Assembly (NCBI GenBank): GCA_934098485.1
Contig: CAKOOH010000008.1
Location: forward strand, 1 to 63,796
Direction: 5' to 3'
DNA from: an uncultured Bacilli bacterium
GTDB lineage: Bacteria > Bacillota_I > Bacilli_A > RF39 > UBA660
DNA: 63,796 nt
A model generated the notes under the pieces. That model was not told where the DNA came from. It saw only the letters and a program-made list of their open reading frames with translations, and did not search any database. Positions 26,864-35,698 of this stretch are shown here, one piece after another. Position 1 is the stretch's first letter. Each line of letters opens with the position of its first letter. The position numbers and the translations under genes were made by a program.

Positions 26864-28220
26864 ATTTATTACTTATTCTTATTTTGACTGTTTCACTCTT
26901 AGGTAAAGCGGTTACTCTAACATCATTAACAATTACTTTAACTTTAACATCATAAGTTCCTGGTGTATAACCACTTAAATCAATAACTGCCTTTATATCT
27001 GATGCTTCTATAGCATCTATAACACTACTTACCCCTTTTATTATAACGGTAATATTTCTATCTTCCTCTGAGTAAGCCGTTACATTATAACCATTACCTA
27101 AATTTTCTCTTTCAACTACAATACCAGTTATTTCTCTACTAGATTCTTTTTCTAATTTTACATCAACTTTTGTACTTGTTTCACTTATGTATCTTACTCC
27201 CGCTGGTTTAACAAGCGATACATTATAAGTTTTATCCGTACTTAATCCATTAACATTTATTTTAGCCTCTATATAAGATAAAGATTTTATAGCATCTTCA
27301 TCTCCATAAACGCCTACTTTACTTACACTACTTGTAACACTATTAATCGCATAACCAGTAGTTAGTGTTCCATCGGTTACCACCTTAACCGGTAATTCTG
27401 CATAATAAGAATCTACTGTTACTGATGCACTAATCTTGCCCGGAACAATCTCTACATTACTTAATCTATTTCCTTCATTATCATAAGCAACTAAAACAAT
27501 TGAATCTACTGTAAATGTTCCTTTTTCTGTCAAATTAGCGGCTTTTAAATCTATTAAGGCTTTAACGGTTGCAATCTTATCTAAGGTTTCTTCTGAACCC
27601 TTTACAATAACTTCAGAACGATCTAGTTCGATATTTTTAACATTTAATTTCTTATCGAGTTTATCTTCATTAAGTAAATCATAATCTAAAGTTTTAATCG
27701 TACTTACCTTTTCACTTATCTTAACACTTATTGTACTTGGATCTAACTTATAATTAACAGTTTTTATACTATGATTATACTTTAGTTTTACTTTATAAGT
27801 ACCAACTGTTTTATCACTTAAATCAAGTACAACCTCATGTTTTCCTAATTGTTTTGCTAAATATAAATCACTTTTTCTCCCAATTAAAGTAATATCTACT
27901 GTTTTAGGTACTCCATCAACTACATATGCTTCTTCATTGTAAATAACATTTACTGGTTGATCTGCAAGAATCTCTGCTTCATCACTTACTAAAGATATTG
28001 ACTTAGTATCGATTAAAACAAAAATTGCAATCGCACAAAATAATGAAATATATATAAGTACATTAGGTCTATTTAATATTTTTTCAATTTTACCACTATT
28101 ATTTCTTAACACTTCATTTAATCTATAAATCATTCTACTTATAGGTATTACAATAAACTTATCGATAATATGGTATATAAATTTAATTAATTTTATAAAA
28201 GGTTTAAATATCTTACTCAT
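26862..28220 (-). CDS. cdaR: YbbR-domain regulator of c-di-AMP synthesis (CdaR)
   Basis: A 452-residue membrane-anchored extracellular protein. One helix at about 53-70 is followed by four YbbR-like repeats, each a beta-rich unit ending in patterns such as GTYKVKLKYNH and GTYDVKVKVIV. CdaR binds and tunes the diadenylate cyclase CdaA, which is encoded immediately upstream with an eight-base overlap. The usual third gene glmM is not adjacent here; a different phosphohexomutase lies about 3 kb downstream. The N-terminal cytoplasmic region of about 50 residues is longer than usual. Confidence 0.88.
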   Translation of the reverse strand: MSKIFKPFIKLIKFIYHIIDKFIVIPISRMIYRLNEVLRNNSGKIEKILNRPNVLIYISLFCAIAIFVLIDTKSISLVSDEAEILADQPVNVIYNEEAYVVDGVPKTVDITLIGRKSDLYLAKQLGKHEVVLDLSDKTVGTYKVKLKYNHSIKTVNYKLDPSTISVKISEKVSTIKTLDYDLLNEDKLDKKLNVKNIELDRSEVIVKGSEETLDKIATVKALIDLKAANLTEKGTFTVDSIVLVAYDNEGNRLSNVEIVPGKISASVTVDSYYAELPVKVVTDGTLTTGYAINSVTSSVSKVGVYGDEDAIKSLSYIEAKINVNGLSTDKTYNVSLVKPAGVRYISETSTKVDVKLEKESSREITGIVVERENLGNGYNVTAYSEEDRNITVIIKGVSSVIDAIEASDIKAVIDLSGYTPGTYDVKVKVIVNDVRVTALPKSETVKIRISNK

Positions 28221-29037
28221 CTATTTCACCTTCTTCATCTTCATCAGCATCATAGAACACTTCCATCTTTGGTTTTAATTCATCAAGAAGCATTAATTTA
28301 AATTCTTCTAAGGTTAAATTGTAATTTAGTGTTCCATCTACGGCAATACTTATTCTTCCTGTTTCTTCAGATACTACTAAAGCAATCGCATCACTTTCTT
28401 CAGCAACTCCTAAAGCCGCACGGTGTCTAGTTCCTAGTTTCTTATTTAAATTAGGATTCATACTAGTTTTAAATACTGCTCCTGCACAAGTTAATCTATC
28501 TCCTTGAATAATTACTCCCCCATCATGAAGTGGATTATTAGGATAAAAAATAGATTCTAATAATGGTGCCGTTATATCTGAATAAATTTTATTAGCAGGT
28601 TCTATATATTCTTGAAGAGAAACATTTCTTTCAATAACAATTAACGCTCCAATACGGTTTCTCTTTAAAAATTCTACGGCACTAGTAATTTCAAATACTA
28701 CTTTTTCTCTTTCATCAACCGTTAATGCCTTATGTCTACCTAAAAGCTGGCTTCTACCAATACTTTCTAAAATTGTTCTAATTTCCGGCTGAAATATTAT
28801 AATAAGAGCAAGTGGTCCCCACGAAATTACATACTCAAGTAGTAAACCAATTGTATATAAATTTAATAAATTACTTAATATTTTAATAACTATAATAATT
28901 GCTACACCCTTAAAAATTAAGACTAACTTAACATTATTCTTTAAATTCTTAAGTAAATAATAAAATAATAGCCATACAATACTAATATCTATTATCTTAG
29001 TAATTATATCTCCAATGGATGATAACGTCATCCTCAT
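28213..29037 (-). CDS. cdaA: Diadenylate cyclase CdaA
   Basis: Makes c-di-AMP from two ATP. Three membrane helices fill the first 85 residues, then the DAC domain. The catalytic DGG motif lies in NPLHDGGVIIQG (about 173) and the RHR motif in LGTRHRAALG (about 205), both intact. Start sites are crowded (GTG 29040, ATG 29037, ATG 29031) behind AAGGAA; 29037 or 29031 is likely. c-di-AMP controls potassium and osmotic balance and wall stress. It forms an operon with cdaR. Confidence 0.93.
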   Translation of the reverse strand: MRMTLSSIGDIITKIIDISIVWLLFYYLLKNLKNNVKLVLIFKGVAIIIVIKILSNLLNLYTIGLLLEYVISWGPLALIIIFQPEIRTILESIGRSQLLGRHKALTVDEREKVVFEITSAVEFLKRNRIGALIVIERNVSLQEYIEPANKIYSDITAPLLESIFYPNNPLHDGGVIIQGDRLTCAGAVFKTSMNPNLNKKLGTRHRAALGVAEESDAIALVVSEETGRISIAVDGTLNYNLTLEEFKLMLLDELKPKMEVFYDADEDEEGEIDE

Positions 29038-29103
29038 CACTTCCTTTAGTATTGTTATTATATCAAATTATTGATGAAATTACCACCTTTATAATATACA
29101 AAA

Positions 29104-29124
29104 TAAAAAAGTCTATACAGACTT
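29104..29124 (-). terminator. Terminator of the ABC transporter module
   Basis: On the minus strand AAGTCT/AGACTT (29109-29124, four-base loop) is followed by a T-rich run and overlaps the stop codon at 29113. Confidence 0.75.
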
Positions 29125-30411
29125 AAAGAAATGTAAAAGTAAAAAAAACGATAAAAATAATAAAATAAATATTAATGTATTACTGTAAATAAATATAGAA
29201 ATCAGTAATAAACCTATAATTAAGAAACTTAAAGTTATATTATTTTCTTTTATAGAATATGAAACAGAATAAAATAATAGAAGCATATAAATTATTAAAT
29301 CATACCAAATAATATTAGAAAAAGTTACATAAATATATAATGGTAATCTAAATAAAACTAATATAATAAGAAAATTAGTAATTTTTTTAAATAACCAATC
29401 TTTTTTAGATATTCTAGTAAATAAAATACAAGCATTTTCTTTTAAATCTATAAATATTAATTTACATATTATTAATGTAAAACATGATAATGATATACAT
29501 TTAATTGCAAAACCTACAATTCCTAAATTTGCAAAGTTTGAAGTACATAATATTTCATAATCATTTATATTATAAGATCCACTTTTAAGTAAAATAATAT
29601 TAAGTAAATTTATTAATATATAAATTATTAAAGGTAAATATACTTTTTTTAAAGCATCAAAATATTTACATAAATATATTTTAATTTTATTATAATCAAA
29701 ATATTTAGTTAACTGATATATTAACAAAACAAGAAAATACTTTATTATATAGGAGGCCATAAAATATGATATTTCGTTTATTAAACTACCATAATTATTT
29801 GTTGCTAAAAATGATGAAAAAAAGATATAATAACAATTAGTATTTATTAATATCAAAGGTAATAATATTTCAAATAAAGTAATATACACAATGCTTTTTT
29901 TATGACAATATAAACTTACAAACGTAATTAGATAACTCACAAAAAAAATATAGATATAATTTCTAATTATTTGCCAAATAATATATTTATATACTGAAAA
30001 ATTATATACAAAGTATACAGCATTATCATAAATAAACAAGTGTTTAAAACTTCTAAATAAAAGAAATACTATCAAATTTAATATATATATAAATGTCACT
30101 AAGGAAATTACATTGCCAAAAATAAACTTAAAAAATCCTTTACTACTAGAAAATCTTGTAATTAGTTCTACTCTATTTTTTAAATTATTTATTAAGAAAT
30201 ATGAGAAATACAAAATAATCAAAACTAAAAATACTAAATAAAAGTTTTTATTTAAATCAAAATATAAATTATATGAAAAACCATATTTTTTAACTGTGTC
30301 TAAAATATTAAACACATTGGCGATTAATATAGAAATTATTAAGTAAAATAAATTACGATTATTAAAGAAATTTTTTATTATATTATAGTAATAATTAATT
30401 CTTTCTTTCAT
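29113..30411 (-). CDS. Large ABC transporter membrane subunit (putative)
   Basis: A 432-residue protein with about 12 hydrophobic helices and very high Ile, Leu, Phe, Tyr and Asn content. No domain beyond an ABC-2-like permease is recognisable. It overlaps the ATPase gene by 17 bases, which ties it to that transporter. Large polytopic subunits beside an ATPase and a second permease are common in bacteriocin export or immunity modules. That reading fits the small secreted proteins encoded upstream, but it is inference. Confidence 0.6.
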   Translation of the reverse strand: MKERINYYYNIIKNFFNNRNLFYLIISILIANVFNILDTVKKYGFSYNLYFDLNKNFYLVFLVLIILYFSYFLINNLKNRVELITRFSSSKGFFKFIFGNVISLVTFIYILNLIVFLLFRSFKHLFIYDNAVYFVYNFSVYKYIIWQIIRNYIYIFFVSYLITFVSLYCHKKSIVYITLFEILLPLILINTNCYYIFFSSFLATNNYGSLINEISYFMASYIIKYFLVLLIYQLTKYFDYNKIKIYLCKYFDALKKVYLPLIIYILINLLNIILLKSGSYNINDYEILCTSNFANLGIVGFAIKCISLSCFTLIICKLIFIDLKENACILFTRISKKDWLFKKITNFLIILVLFRLPLYIYVTFSNIIWYDLIIYMLLLFYSVSYSIKENNITLSFLIIGLLLISIFIYSNTLIFILLFLSFFLLLHFFKSV

Positions 30412-31033
30412 ATATTAAATTACCACCATCTATTTTATATAAATCATCTATTAAGTTTTCTATATCATCTTTTATGTGGGTAGCTACAATAATTATTTTA
30501 TTTGCTTTTAATGATTTTATTAAGTTTCTCATATTATTTGCAGATTTATCATCTAGTCCATTAAATGGTTCATCTAATATAATTAGATCAGCATCTTCCA
30601 TTAAGACTTGTGCAATTCCTAATTTTTGTTTCATACCAAGAGAGTAATTTTTATATTTTTTATATTCCTCATTTTTTAGACCAACAATTTCTAAAGTTTT
30701 TAGTATTTGCTTATCATCAATTTCATTTTTGATAGATGCTATTAATTTTAAGTTTTCAAAGCCAGATAAATCATTTATCATTTCTGGTGTTTCTATTAAT
30801 GCCCTAGTTGATTTGGGAACTCCAAATTTGTTTATATAATCTTCGTTATCAAAAAGAATTTTCCCACTATCTGGTTTTAAAATCCCACAAATCATTTTTA
30901 ATAATACCGTTTTACCTGAGCCATTTCTTCCTATTATTCCATATATTTTATTTGGTTTAAATGTGATATTAATATTGTTAATAATTGGTTGATGTTTAAA
31001 TGATTTTGATATATTATCTAATTTAACTATCAT
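30395..31033 (-). CDS. ABC transporter ATP-binding protein
   Basis: A complete 212-residue ABC ATPase. Walker A is GIIGRNGSGKTVLLK, the signature is YSLGMKQKLGIAQ, Walker B is ADLIILDEPFNGLD, and the switch histidine is in IIVATHIKDDI. It is short, as in exporter or immunity ATPases of the ABC-2 type. It overlaps both flanking permease genes (4 and 17 bases), so the three subunits should be made together. Confidence 0.88.
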   Translation of the reverse strand: MIVKLDNISKSFKHQPIINNINITFKPNKIYGIIGRNGSGKTVLLKMICGILKPDSGKILFDNEDYINKFGVPKSTRALIETPEMINDLSGFENLKLIASIKNEIDDKQILKTLEIVGLKNEEYKKYKNYSLGMKQKLGIAQVLMEDADLIILDEPFNGLDDKSANNMRNLIKSLKANKIIIVATHIKDDIENLIDDLYKIDGGNLIYERKN

Positions 31034-31875
31034 AATTGTTCTCCTATTCTATTTAGCACTTTTTCTTTGTTTTTATAAACTATTATTAACATTGTAAAAC
31101 TTATAATAAAGTATAATGATGATGTTAAAAGATATTTATTAATTGATATTTCATCTCCTAAAGTATATATATCAAAAAGCCAGTAATTACTAGGTAATTC
31201 TTCAAAAATTATTTCAAGGATAAAATATATTATTATAAATTCAATAATATTAAATATTAATTTTCTATTTTTACTTTGAATAATTAATATTATATTTATA
31301 TAAAATAACCACATTATCATAATATTTATTGCATATAAGACTAAAAAATATGGTGTATTATAATAAATTTTTTTAAAGGTTGCTACTTTAATTATTTCTG
31401 TTAATTCATTAGGTCCATGGTTAGAGATAGACAAAGAAAGTAAATAAACTAATAATACTATAAATGGAACAACTAACACATACTTATAAGAGTTAATAAT
31501 CATATTTTTGATAAAGCATTTATAATTTTTCCTTTGAACATAATAATAAAGATATTTAGACTTCATCAATTTATTTAAATAAATTGATGAAAAAATTACT
31601 ATCAGTATAGGTGCAAACATTGGTAAATTCATTAATATATTTGAATAAATTATATTATAAAATACAGTTAATGTATCTGGAGTACTCGGTAAATCAGTTA
31701 CATCAATACTACAGTAATTATCATTTTTATTTAAATTATCATCAAGGCAGATTGATAAATATTCCTCTTTTAAATCATTATATTCAAATACTGATTTTAT
31801 TTCTAAATAAGATAACATTACTAACACAAAATATATTAGAAATAATACTATTAATCCCATTTTACTTTCTTTCAT
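31030..31875 (-). CDS. ABC transporter permease, about six helices
   Basis: A 281-residue membrane protein with a first helix at about 7-25, an extracellular loop with paired cysteines (SICLDDNLNKNDNYC), then five further helices. It resembles ABC-2-type permeases. It overlaps the ATPase gene by four bases and starts 20 bases after the small secreted protein gene. This suggests that the secreted product is exported by, or protects cells through, this transporter. Confidence 0.65.
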   Translation of the reverse strand: MKESKMGLIVLFLIYFVLVMLSYLEIKSVFEYNDLKEEYLSICLDDNLNKNDNYCSIDVTDLPSTPDTLTVFYNIIYSNILMNLPMFAPILIVIFSSIYLNKLMKSKYLYYYVQRKNYKCFIKNMIINSYKYVLVVPFIVLLVYLLSLSISNHGPNELTEIIKVATFKKIYYNTPYFLVLYAINIMIMWLFYINIILIIQSKNRKLIFNIIEFIIIYFILEIIFEELPSNYWLFDIYTLGDEISINKYLLTSSLYFIISFTMLIIVYKNKEKVLNRIGEQL

Positions 31876-31895
31876 AATCTATCCTCCACATGTTA

Positions 31896-32294
31896 TTAAA
31901 TTGAGTATTGCCAAGTTCCACTTGTAAAATAAGTATATATAGACCATTTTGAGTTTTTTATTTCAAGTTTATAATTACCAGTATTTCTAAATATACCACC
32001 ATAACTATGATCGTCGCCAGGTCCAAATTCTACCCACGAATTATATGAATCATAATCAACATTATATAATCTCGCAAACATATTTATTTTTGAACCATCA
32101 TGATTACTCATGGTTGAAATATGATATACCTTTTGATTGCTAACATAATCTTTTGTTACTGATTTTGATTTATAAACACCCTTACCACTTGGTATATCAA
32201 CAGTTATCGCCATAGCTTGACTTTTTGCAAAAACACCAGACGCTATTACTCCCAAACATAATATTAATGTCAAAAGTAAAATTTTATTTTTCAT
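31896..32294 (-). CDS. Small secreted protein, DUF2712-like
   Basis: A 132-residue protein with a clean Sec signal peptide (residues 1-23, ending SGVFA). The mature part of about 109 residues is strand-rich and aromatic (NMFARLYNVDYDSYNSW, GGIFRNTGNYKLEIKN, SGTWQYSI) and has no cysteine. The layout resembles DUF2712-type secreted proteins found beside ABC transporters, a weak match by eye. Its ribosome site is AAAGGAG. A 13-base motif about 100 bases upstream is shared with the region before the next secreted gene, suggesting common control. Bacteriocin, toxin or signal are possible roles; none is shown. Confidence 0.6.
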   Translation of the reverse strand: MKNKILLLTLILCLGVIASGVFAKSQAMAITVDIPSGKGVYKSKSVTKDYVSNQKVYHISTMSNHDGSKINMFARLYNVDYDSYNSWVEFGPGDDHSYGGIFRNTGNYKLEIKNSKWSIYTYFTSGTWQYSI

Positions 32295-32391
32295 TTTATT
32301 CTCCTTTCTAAAAAGTAGATATTCATATCATCTTTCAATTCTAGGATAATAAAAGCAATCAAAAAAGTATATACATATTTTAGCGAACTTT

Positions 32392-32404
32392 GTCGTTCAT
32401 TTAG
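32392..32404. promoter_or_regulatory. Operator-like motif upstream of the small secreted protein gene
   Basis: The plus strand reads GTCGTTCATTTAG. It matches 33260-33272 at 12 of 13 positions, and both lie 70-110 bases upstream of a secreted-protein gene. A candidate site for the XRE regulator encoded next door; binding is inference. Confidence 0.4.
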
Positions 32405-32445
32405 AGGAATTCATAAAAAATAAAGCAATTTCAAAGTTTTATACT

Positions 32446-33188
32446 TTACCAATTACCAGTCCAAGTAGCAGTAGCACCAGACATATTATCAAAATAATTG
32501 ATAACTGAATTTTCATGAATAATACCAGTGCTTCCAACACTATGTTTTTTAGCCGCTGCTAAATCAATTTTAGTTGTTGAATGTGCATAGTCACCTACTG
32601 CAATCTGTTTCAATATAGTAGCATTAACATTTTTTTCAACATTAAAACTTAATTTAGCACTTAATGAACTAATATTGCCTGATGGGATTTTAAATGTAGC
32701 AGTAGTTCCAGTCGAAGAAGTAAAAATGTCAGCAGTTTTGGAAGTAGTAGAATTATATGTTAATAAAAAATCTGCACTTCCGCTTAGTTTTACGCTTTTA
32801 TAATGTCCGATTCCAATAATATCATAACTTCTAGTTGCAGGAATTAATTTCCAATTTAACAATACCTGATATTTATATTTAGTTCCATTTTTTAATATAG
32901 TAGTTGTCATTTTTTTATAATTTGTTTCGGTATAACCACTACCGTTTAATGAAATTTCACCCAACGATGGCGTCATCAAATTATATTCTTCTGCAGTTAT
33001 TTCTTGAGTAAAGCTAAAATTCTTCTCTAAAGGGTTATACATTAAAGATTCCGTATCACTAAATCCATAATTATAAATTATTGTTTTAAAATATTTCACT
33101 TCAATTGTATCTATGTTACTATCTGCTAAAACTATACATGGCAACAAAAAAACATTACTTCCACTATAAAAATTATTTTCTTTATCAT
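32446..33188 (-). pseudogene. Secreted protein gene, off-frame at a T7 run in the signal peptide
   Basis: From TTG 33147 the open frame encodes about 233 residues, but it lacks a complete signal peptide and an upstream ribosome site. A strong GGAGG and ATG 33188 lie 41 bases upstream in another frame. That frame crosses seven consecutive T (plus-strand A, 33146-33152). With eight T it would read MIKKIIFIVEVMFFLLPC then IVLADS, a good signal peptide, straight into the long frame. The mature part shares features (ITAEEYN, RSYDIIGIGHYKSVKL) with the protein at 57195-57947. The gene may therefore be switched off, phase-variable, or an assembly error. It sits between the XRE regulator and the DUF2712-like gene. 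Confidence 0.7.
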
Positions 33189-33259
33189 ATTAATCTTAAC
33201 CTCCAAATAAAGTTTATTTAGATATTAAAAAATATACAAGCGCTCTTAAATAGAAAATA

Positions 33260-33278
33260 GTCGCTCATTTAGCGACTA
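33260..33278 (-). promoter_or_regulatory. Dyad with operator-like motif after the XRE gene
   Basis: TAGTCGCT and AGCGACTA form a perfect eight-base inverted repeat around CATTT, ending at the XRE stop codon. It includes the 13-base motif shared with 32392-32404. It could act as a weak terminator, an operator for the downstream secreted gene, or both. Confidence 0.45.
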
Positions 33279-33998
33279 ATACATAATTAATGGTAATTCT
33301 AAAGTTTTAACTTCATTATTATTATCATTGTAATCTAAAGTTAATTTAATATTAATTGATTCTCTGCTTTTTCTTTGATTTTGATACAAAAAATTAATAT
33401 TTTCTAATAAATCATTTATAGTTGTATTTTTATTACCATCCATACCACTCTTTTCAATAAATTCATCATTAACATATAATGATACTGTAATATCACGTCC
33501 CATTATTTCTTTATCTGTGCCCACATATACATCATTATATTTAATTTTATTTATAGAAAATATTGCATCAAAAGAATTATATATTAATATACCAGATACT
33601 TCAAATATATCGTTTGTAGATTTTAAATTATAGACTTTATATTCACTTTTTGATTTATAAACAATGAACAATATGAATACTGTTATAATTATGATAAATA
33701 ATGTGCAAAAGGAAAATATAATTTTTGATTTAAAACTTTTATTATAAAACTTAATTGAATCAATAATAGTGCTATCATTTTCTTTTGTTAAAATCTCACC
33801 ACTTAAAACATCATTTATAGAAATATTTAATTGTTTAGATAATGGTTCTAGCAAAGAAATATCTGGTGCATAAACCCCAGTTTCCCATTTAGAAATAGTT
33901 CTTCTATCTACACCTAAGCATCTTCCTAATTGTTCTTGTGTTAAATTTTTTAATTTTCTTCTTTCAGCAATAAAATTTCCAATTTTCTTTAAATCCAT
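33276..33998 (-). CDS. Membrane-anchored XRE-family regulator
   Basis: A roughly 240-residue protein. Residues about 1-65 are an XRE helix-turn-helix (LTQEQLGRCLGVDRRTISKW, then PDISLLEPLSKQLNISINDVL). A linker leads to one membrane helix at about 90-112 and an extracellular beta-rich domain of about 125 residues. This topology suggests a one-component sensor passing an external signal to DNA. The same layout recurs at 58033-59124, also upstream of a secreted protein gene. I use ATG 33998; a GTG four codons upstream is the alternative. The likely targets are the secreted-protein genes downstream. Confidence 0.8.
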   Translation of the reverse strand: MDLKKIGNFIAERRKLKNLTQEQLGRCLGVDRRTISKWETGVYAPDISLLEPLSKQLNISINDVLSGEILTKENDSTIIDSIKFYNKSFKSKIIFSFCTLFIIIITVFILFIVYKSKSEYKVYNLKSTNDIFEVSGILIYNSFDAIFSINKIKYNDVYVGTDKEIMGRDITVSLYVNDEFIEKSGMDGNKNTTINDLLENINFLYQNQRKSRESINIKLTLDYNDNNNEVKTLELPLIMY

Positions 33999-34115
33999 TA
34001 ATACTTCCACTCACTTTATTAGATATTATATAATAAATATTTAACTATTATTATCATTTTTAAATAAGCATCTTTAATTTATAATAAATGTATCCATCTC
34101 GAAATTACTATACCA

Positions 34116-34160
34116 TTTCATTTCGCAAAATACAATTTTTTTCGATTTTGCGAAATGAAA
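34116..34160. repeat. Perfect 16-base inverted repeat
   Basis: Arms 34116-34131 (TTTCATTTCGCAAAAT) and 34145-34160 are exact reverse complements around a 13-base T-rich loop. It lies between the XRE gene and the convergently unrelated acidic membrane protein gene. No T run follows directly on either strand, so it is not a typical terminator. Operator, RNA hairpin or mobile-element remnant are possible. Confidence 0.6.
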
Positions 34161-34174
34161 ATTTATCTTATAAA

Positions 34175-34199
34175 ACAAAAAACCACTTATAAAGCGGTT
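34175..34199 (-). terminator. Terminator after the acidic membrane protein gene
   Basis: On the minus strand AACCGCTT/AAGTGGTT (34181-34199) forms an eight-pair stem with one G-U and a three-base loop, followed by T6. It lies just past the stop at 34204. Confidence 0.8.
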
Positions 34200-34203
34200 C
34201 TTT

Positions 34204-34509
34204 CTATTTATTGTTATCTTCAACTTCTGGTATTTTAAATTCTTCTTCGGCTGGTTCTTCCGTAGTTACTTGTGGTTCTTCTTCAGGTACTTCTGGTTCT
34301 TTAATTTCTAAGTCTGCTACATCTCCACTTGGACCCTCTAAATTATTTTCGGCTTCTTCAATAACTACATCTTCATGTTCCGTTAAAATTTCATCTTCTT
34401 TATTCTTTTTATTTTTAGTTGTATCAATAGCAAAGCCAATTAAAGCAAAAATCAAAAATGCTGCTATCGCTATAATTAAAACATAGTTATTAACAATAAA
34501 ATCAGTCAT
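34204..34509 (-). CDS. Small acidic single-pass membrane protein
   Basis: A 101-residue protein. One helix (about 9-28) is followed by a short basic patch (KNKKNKEDE) and a long Glu/Pro-rich acidic tail (EPEVPEEEPQV). The positive-inside rule puts the tail in the cytoplasm. No domain is recognisable. It follows the DUF3048 protein gene by 28 bases and shares its direction, so both may be one transcript. Confidence 0.6.
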   Translation of the reverse strand: MTDFIVNNYVLIIAIAAFLIFALIGFAIDTTKNKKNKEDEILTEHEDVVIEEAENNLEGPSGDVADLEIKEPEVPEEEPQVTTEEPAEEEFKIPEVEDNNK

Positions 34510-34537
34510 GTTTCCTCCTTATTCTTATTATATTATA

Positions 34538-35587
34538 TTAACTTATAGTTAATTCCTGATTAGTTGGTTGTACTTCTATAAAAGTATTACCATCATTTAC
34601 TTCAATTTCCTTACCATTTTCATAAGTATATTTTGTTTGCGCACTTCTACTTGTCTTTTCCCATCTAATTGGTACCGCATAACCATTAGTAATATAATAA
34701 CCTATTCCCTTACCAATATTATCAAATTCTTGTCTTCCCTTATCATCTCCTGAAATAGATGAATTTTTAACACTATAAACGATAATATTTTTAAAAGTAT
34801 ATTGTTTCTTAGTAACATCATCAGTATGGGCTTTACCATTTACAAATCTCTTATAAACTTTGTTTTCTGCATCATATTCATAAGTATCTTTAACACTACC
34901 AGAATATTTAATCATAACATTTGTTGCTTTTAAACTACCCTCTTTTTGTTCTAAATTAACTTCATCTGCTTGATAATTAAGTAGTGTATCTCTATTTGTA
35001 TCACGATCATATTTAAGCTTTTCCGCACCTTTTTTAAGCATTTTCATTGTTGTAAAACCAGTATGTTCTAAAGCCACTTTTTGTGCTTTTAAATCTTGAT
35101 CACGATAAAAATACTTTGCATCATATAAACCATTTATATTATTTACACCAAGTGTTTTAATATCACTTTGAGCCTGTGGGCTCCATCCCCAGTGAACATA
35201 TATTGCATCATTTTCTAAAGCATAATCTAAAAAATAATGTCTAGAACTTCTTACCGACCCAATTTTAGCCGTATCTTGATCTTTAAATAAAGCCAAATAT
35301 CTTGTCATACCACCTTCAACAATAAACTCATAAATAATATAAGCATCTTGTAAACCAGCATGATGTGCTCTTGCGGTTGGATGATTATTTATCATTACTG
35401 CAAAAGGTCTTGTCTTACTATTTAAATTAACTATTTTAACATTACTAGTTGTTGTTGTCGTTTTATTACTTGTTTTATTATCCTCATTACCATTTTTATC
35501 TTTTGCAAGAATAAAATATAAACCTCCCCCAATTAAAATTAACACTATAACAATTATAATTAAATATAAAACTTTTTTCTTTTTCAT
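34538..35587 (-). CDS. DUF3048 (YerB-like) membrane-anchored protein
   Basis: A 349-residue exported protein anchored by one helix (about 5-26). The DUF3048 N-terminal domain is clear: RPFAVMINNHPTARAHHAGL, YEFIVEGGMTRYLALF, SVRSSRHYFLDYALEND and YVHWGWSP. The C-terminal DUF3048 half includes NIIVYSVKNSSISGDDKGRQ and GKGIGYYITNGYAVPIRWEK. In Bacillus the related YerB is a lipoprotein; this copy has no lipobox cysteine. The family's activity is not established. A Thr-rich linker (about 40-50) joins anchor and domain. Confidence 0.85.
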   Translation of the reverse strand: MKKKKVLYLIIIVIVLILIGGGLYFILAKDKNGNEDNKTSNKTTTTTSNVKIVNLNSKTRPFAVMINNHPTARAHHAGLQDAYIIYEFIVEGGMTRYLALFKDQDTAKIGSVRSSRHYFLDYALENDAIYVHWGWSPQAQSDIKTLGVNNINGLYDAKYFYRDQDLKAQKVALEHTGFTTMKMLKKGAEKLKYDRDTNRDTLLNYQADEVNLEQKEGSLKATNVMIKYSGSVKDTYEYDAENKVYKRFVNGKAHTDDVTKKQYTFKNIIVYSVKNSSISGDDKGRQEFDNIGKGIGYYITNGYAVPIRWEKTSRSAQTKYTYENGKEIEVNDGNTFIEVQPTNQELTIS

Positions 35588-35698
35588 TTTCCACCTTCAA
35601 CCATATCATAACATATATATTATCTTTTTTAAAGCAAATAAAATGAAATAATTGTAATAGACAATTTATTTATGTTATACTATCTTTAGGTGATGTTT

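Noticed and set aside
26862..28220. Missing glmM after cdaR as a sign of a rearranged operon
   Set aside because: The phosphohexomutase at 22618 is not clearly GlmM, and cdaA-cdaR without glmM is common enough not to be notable.
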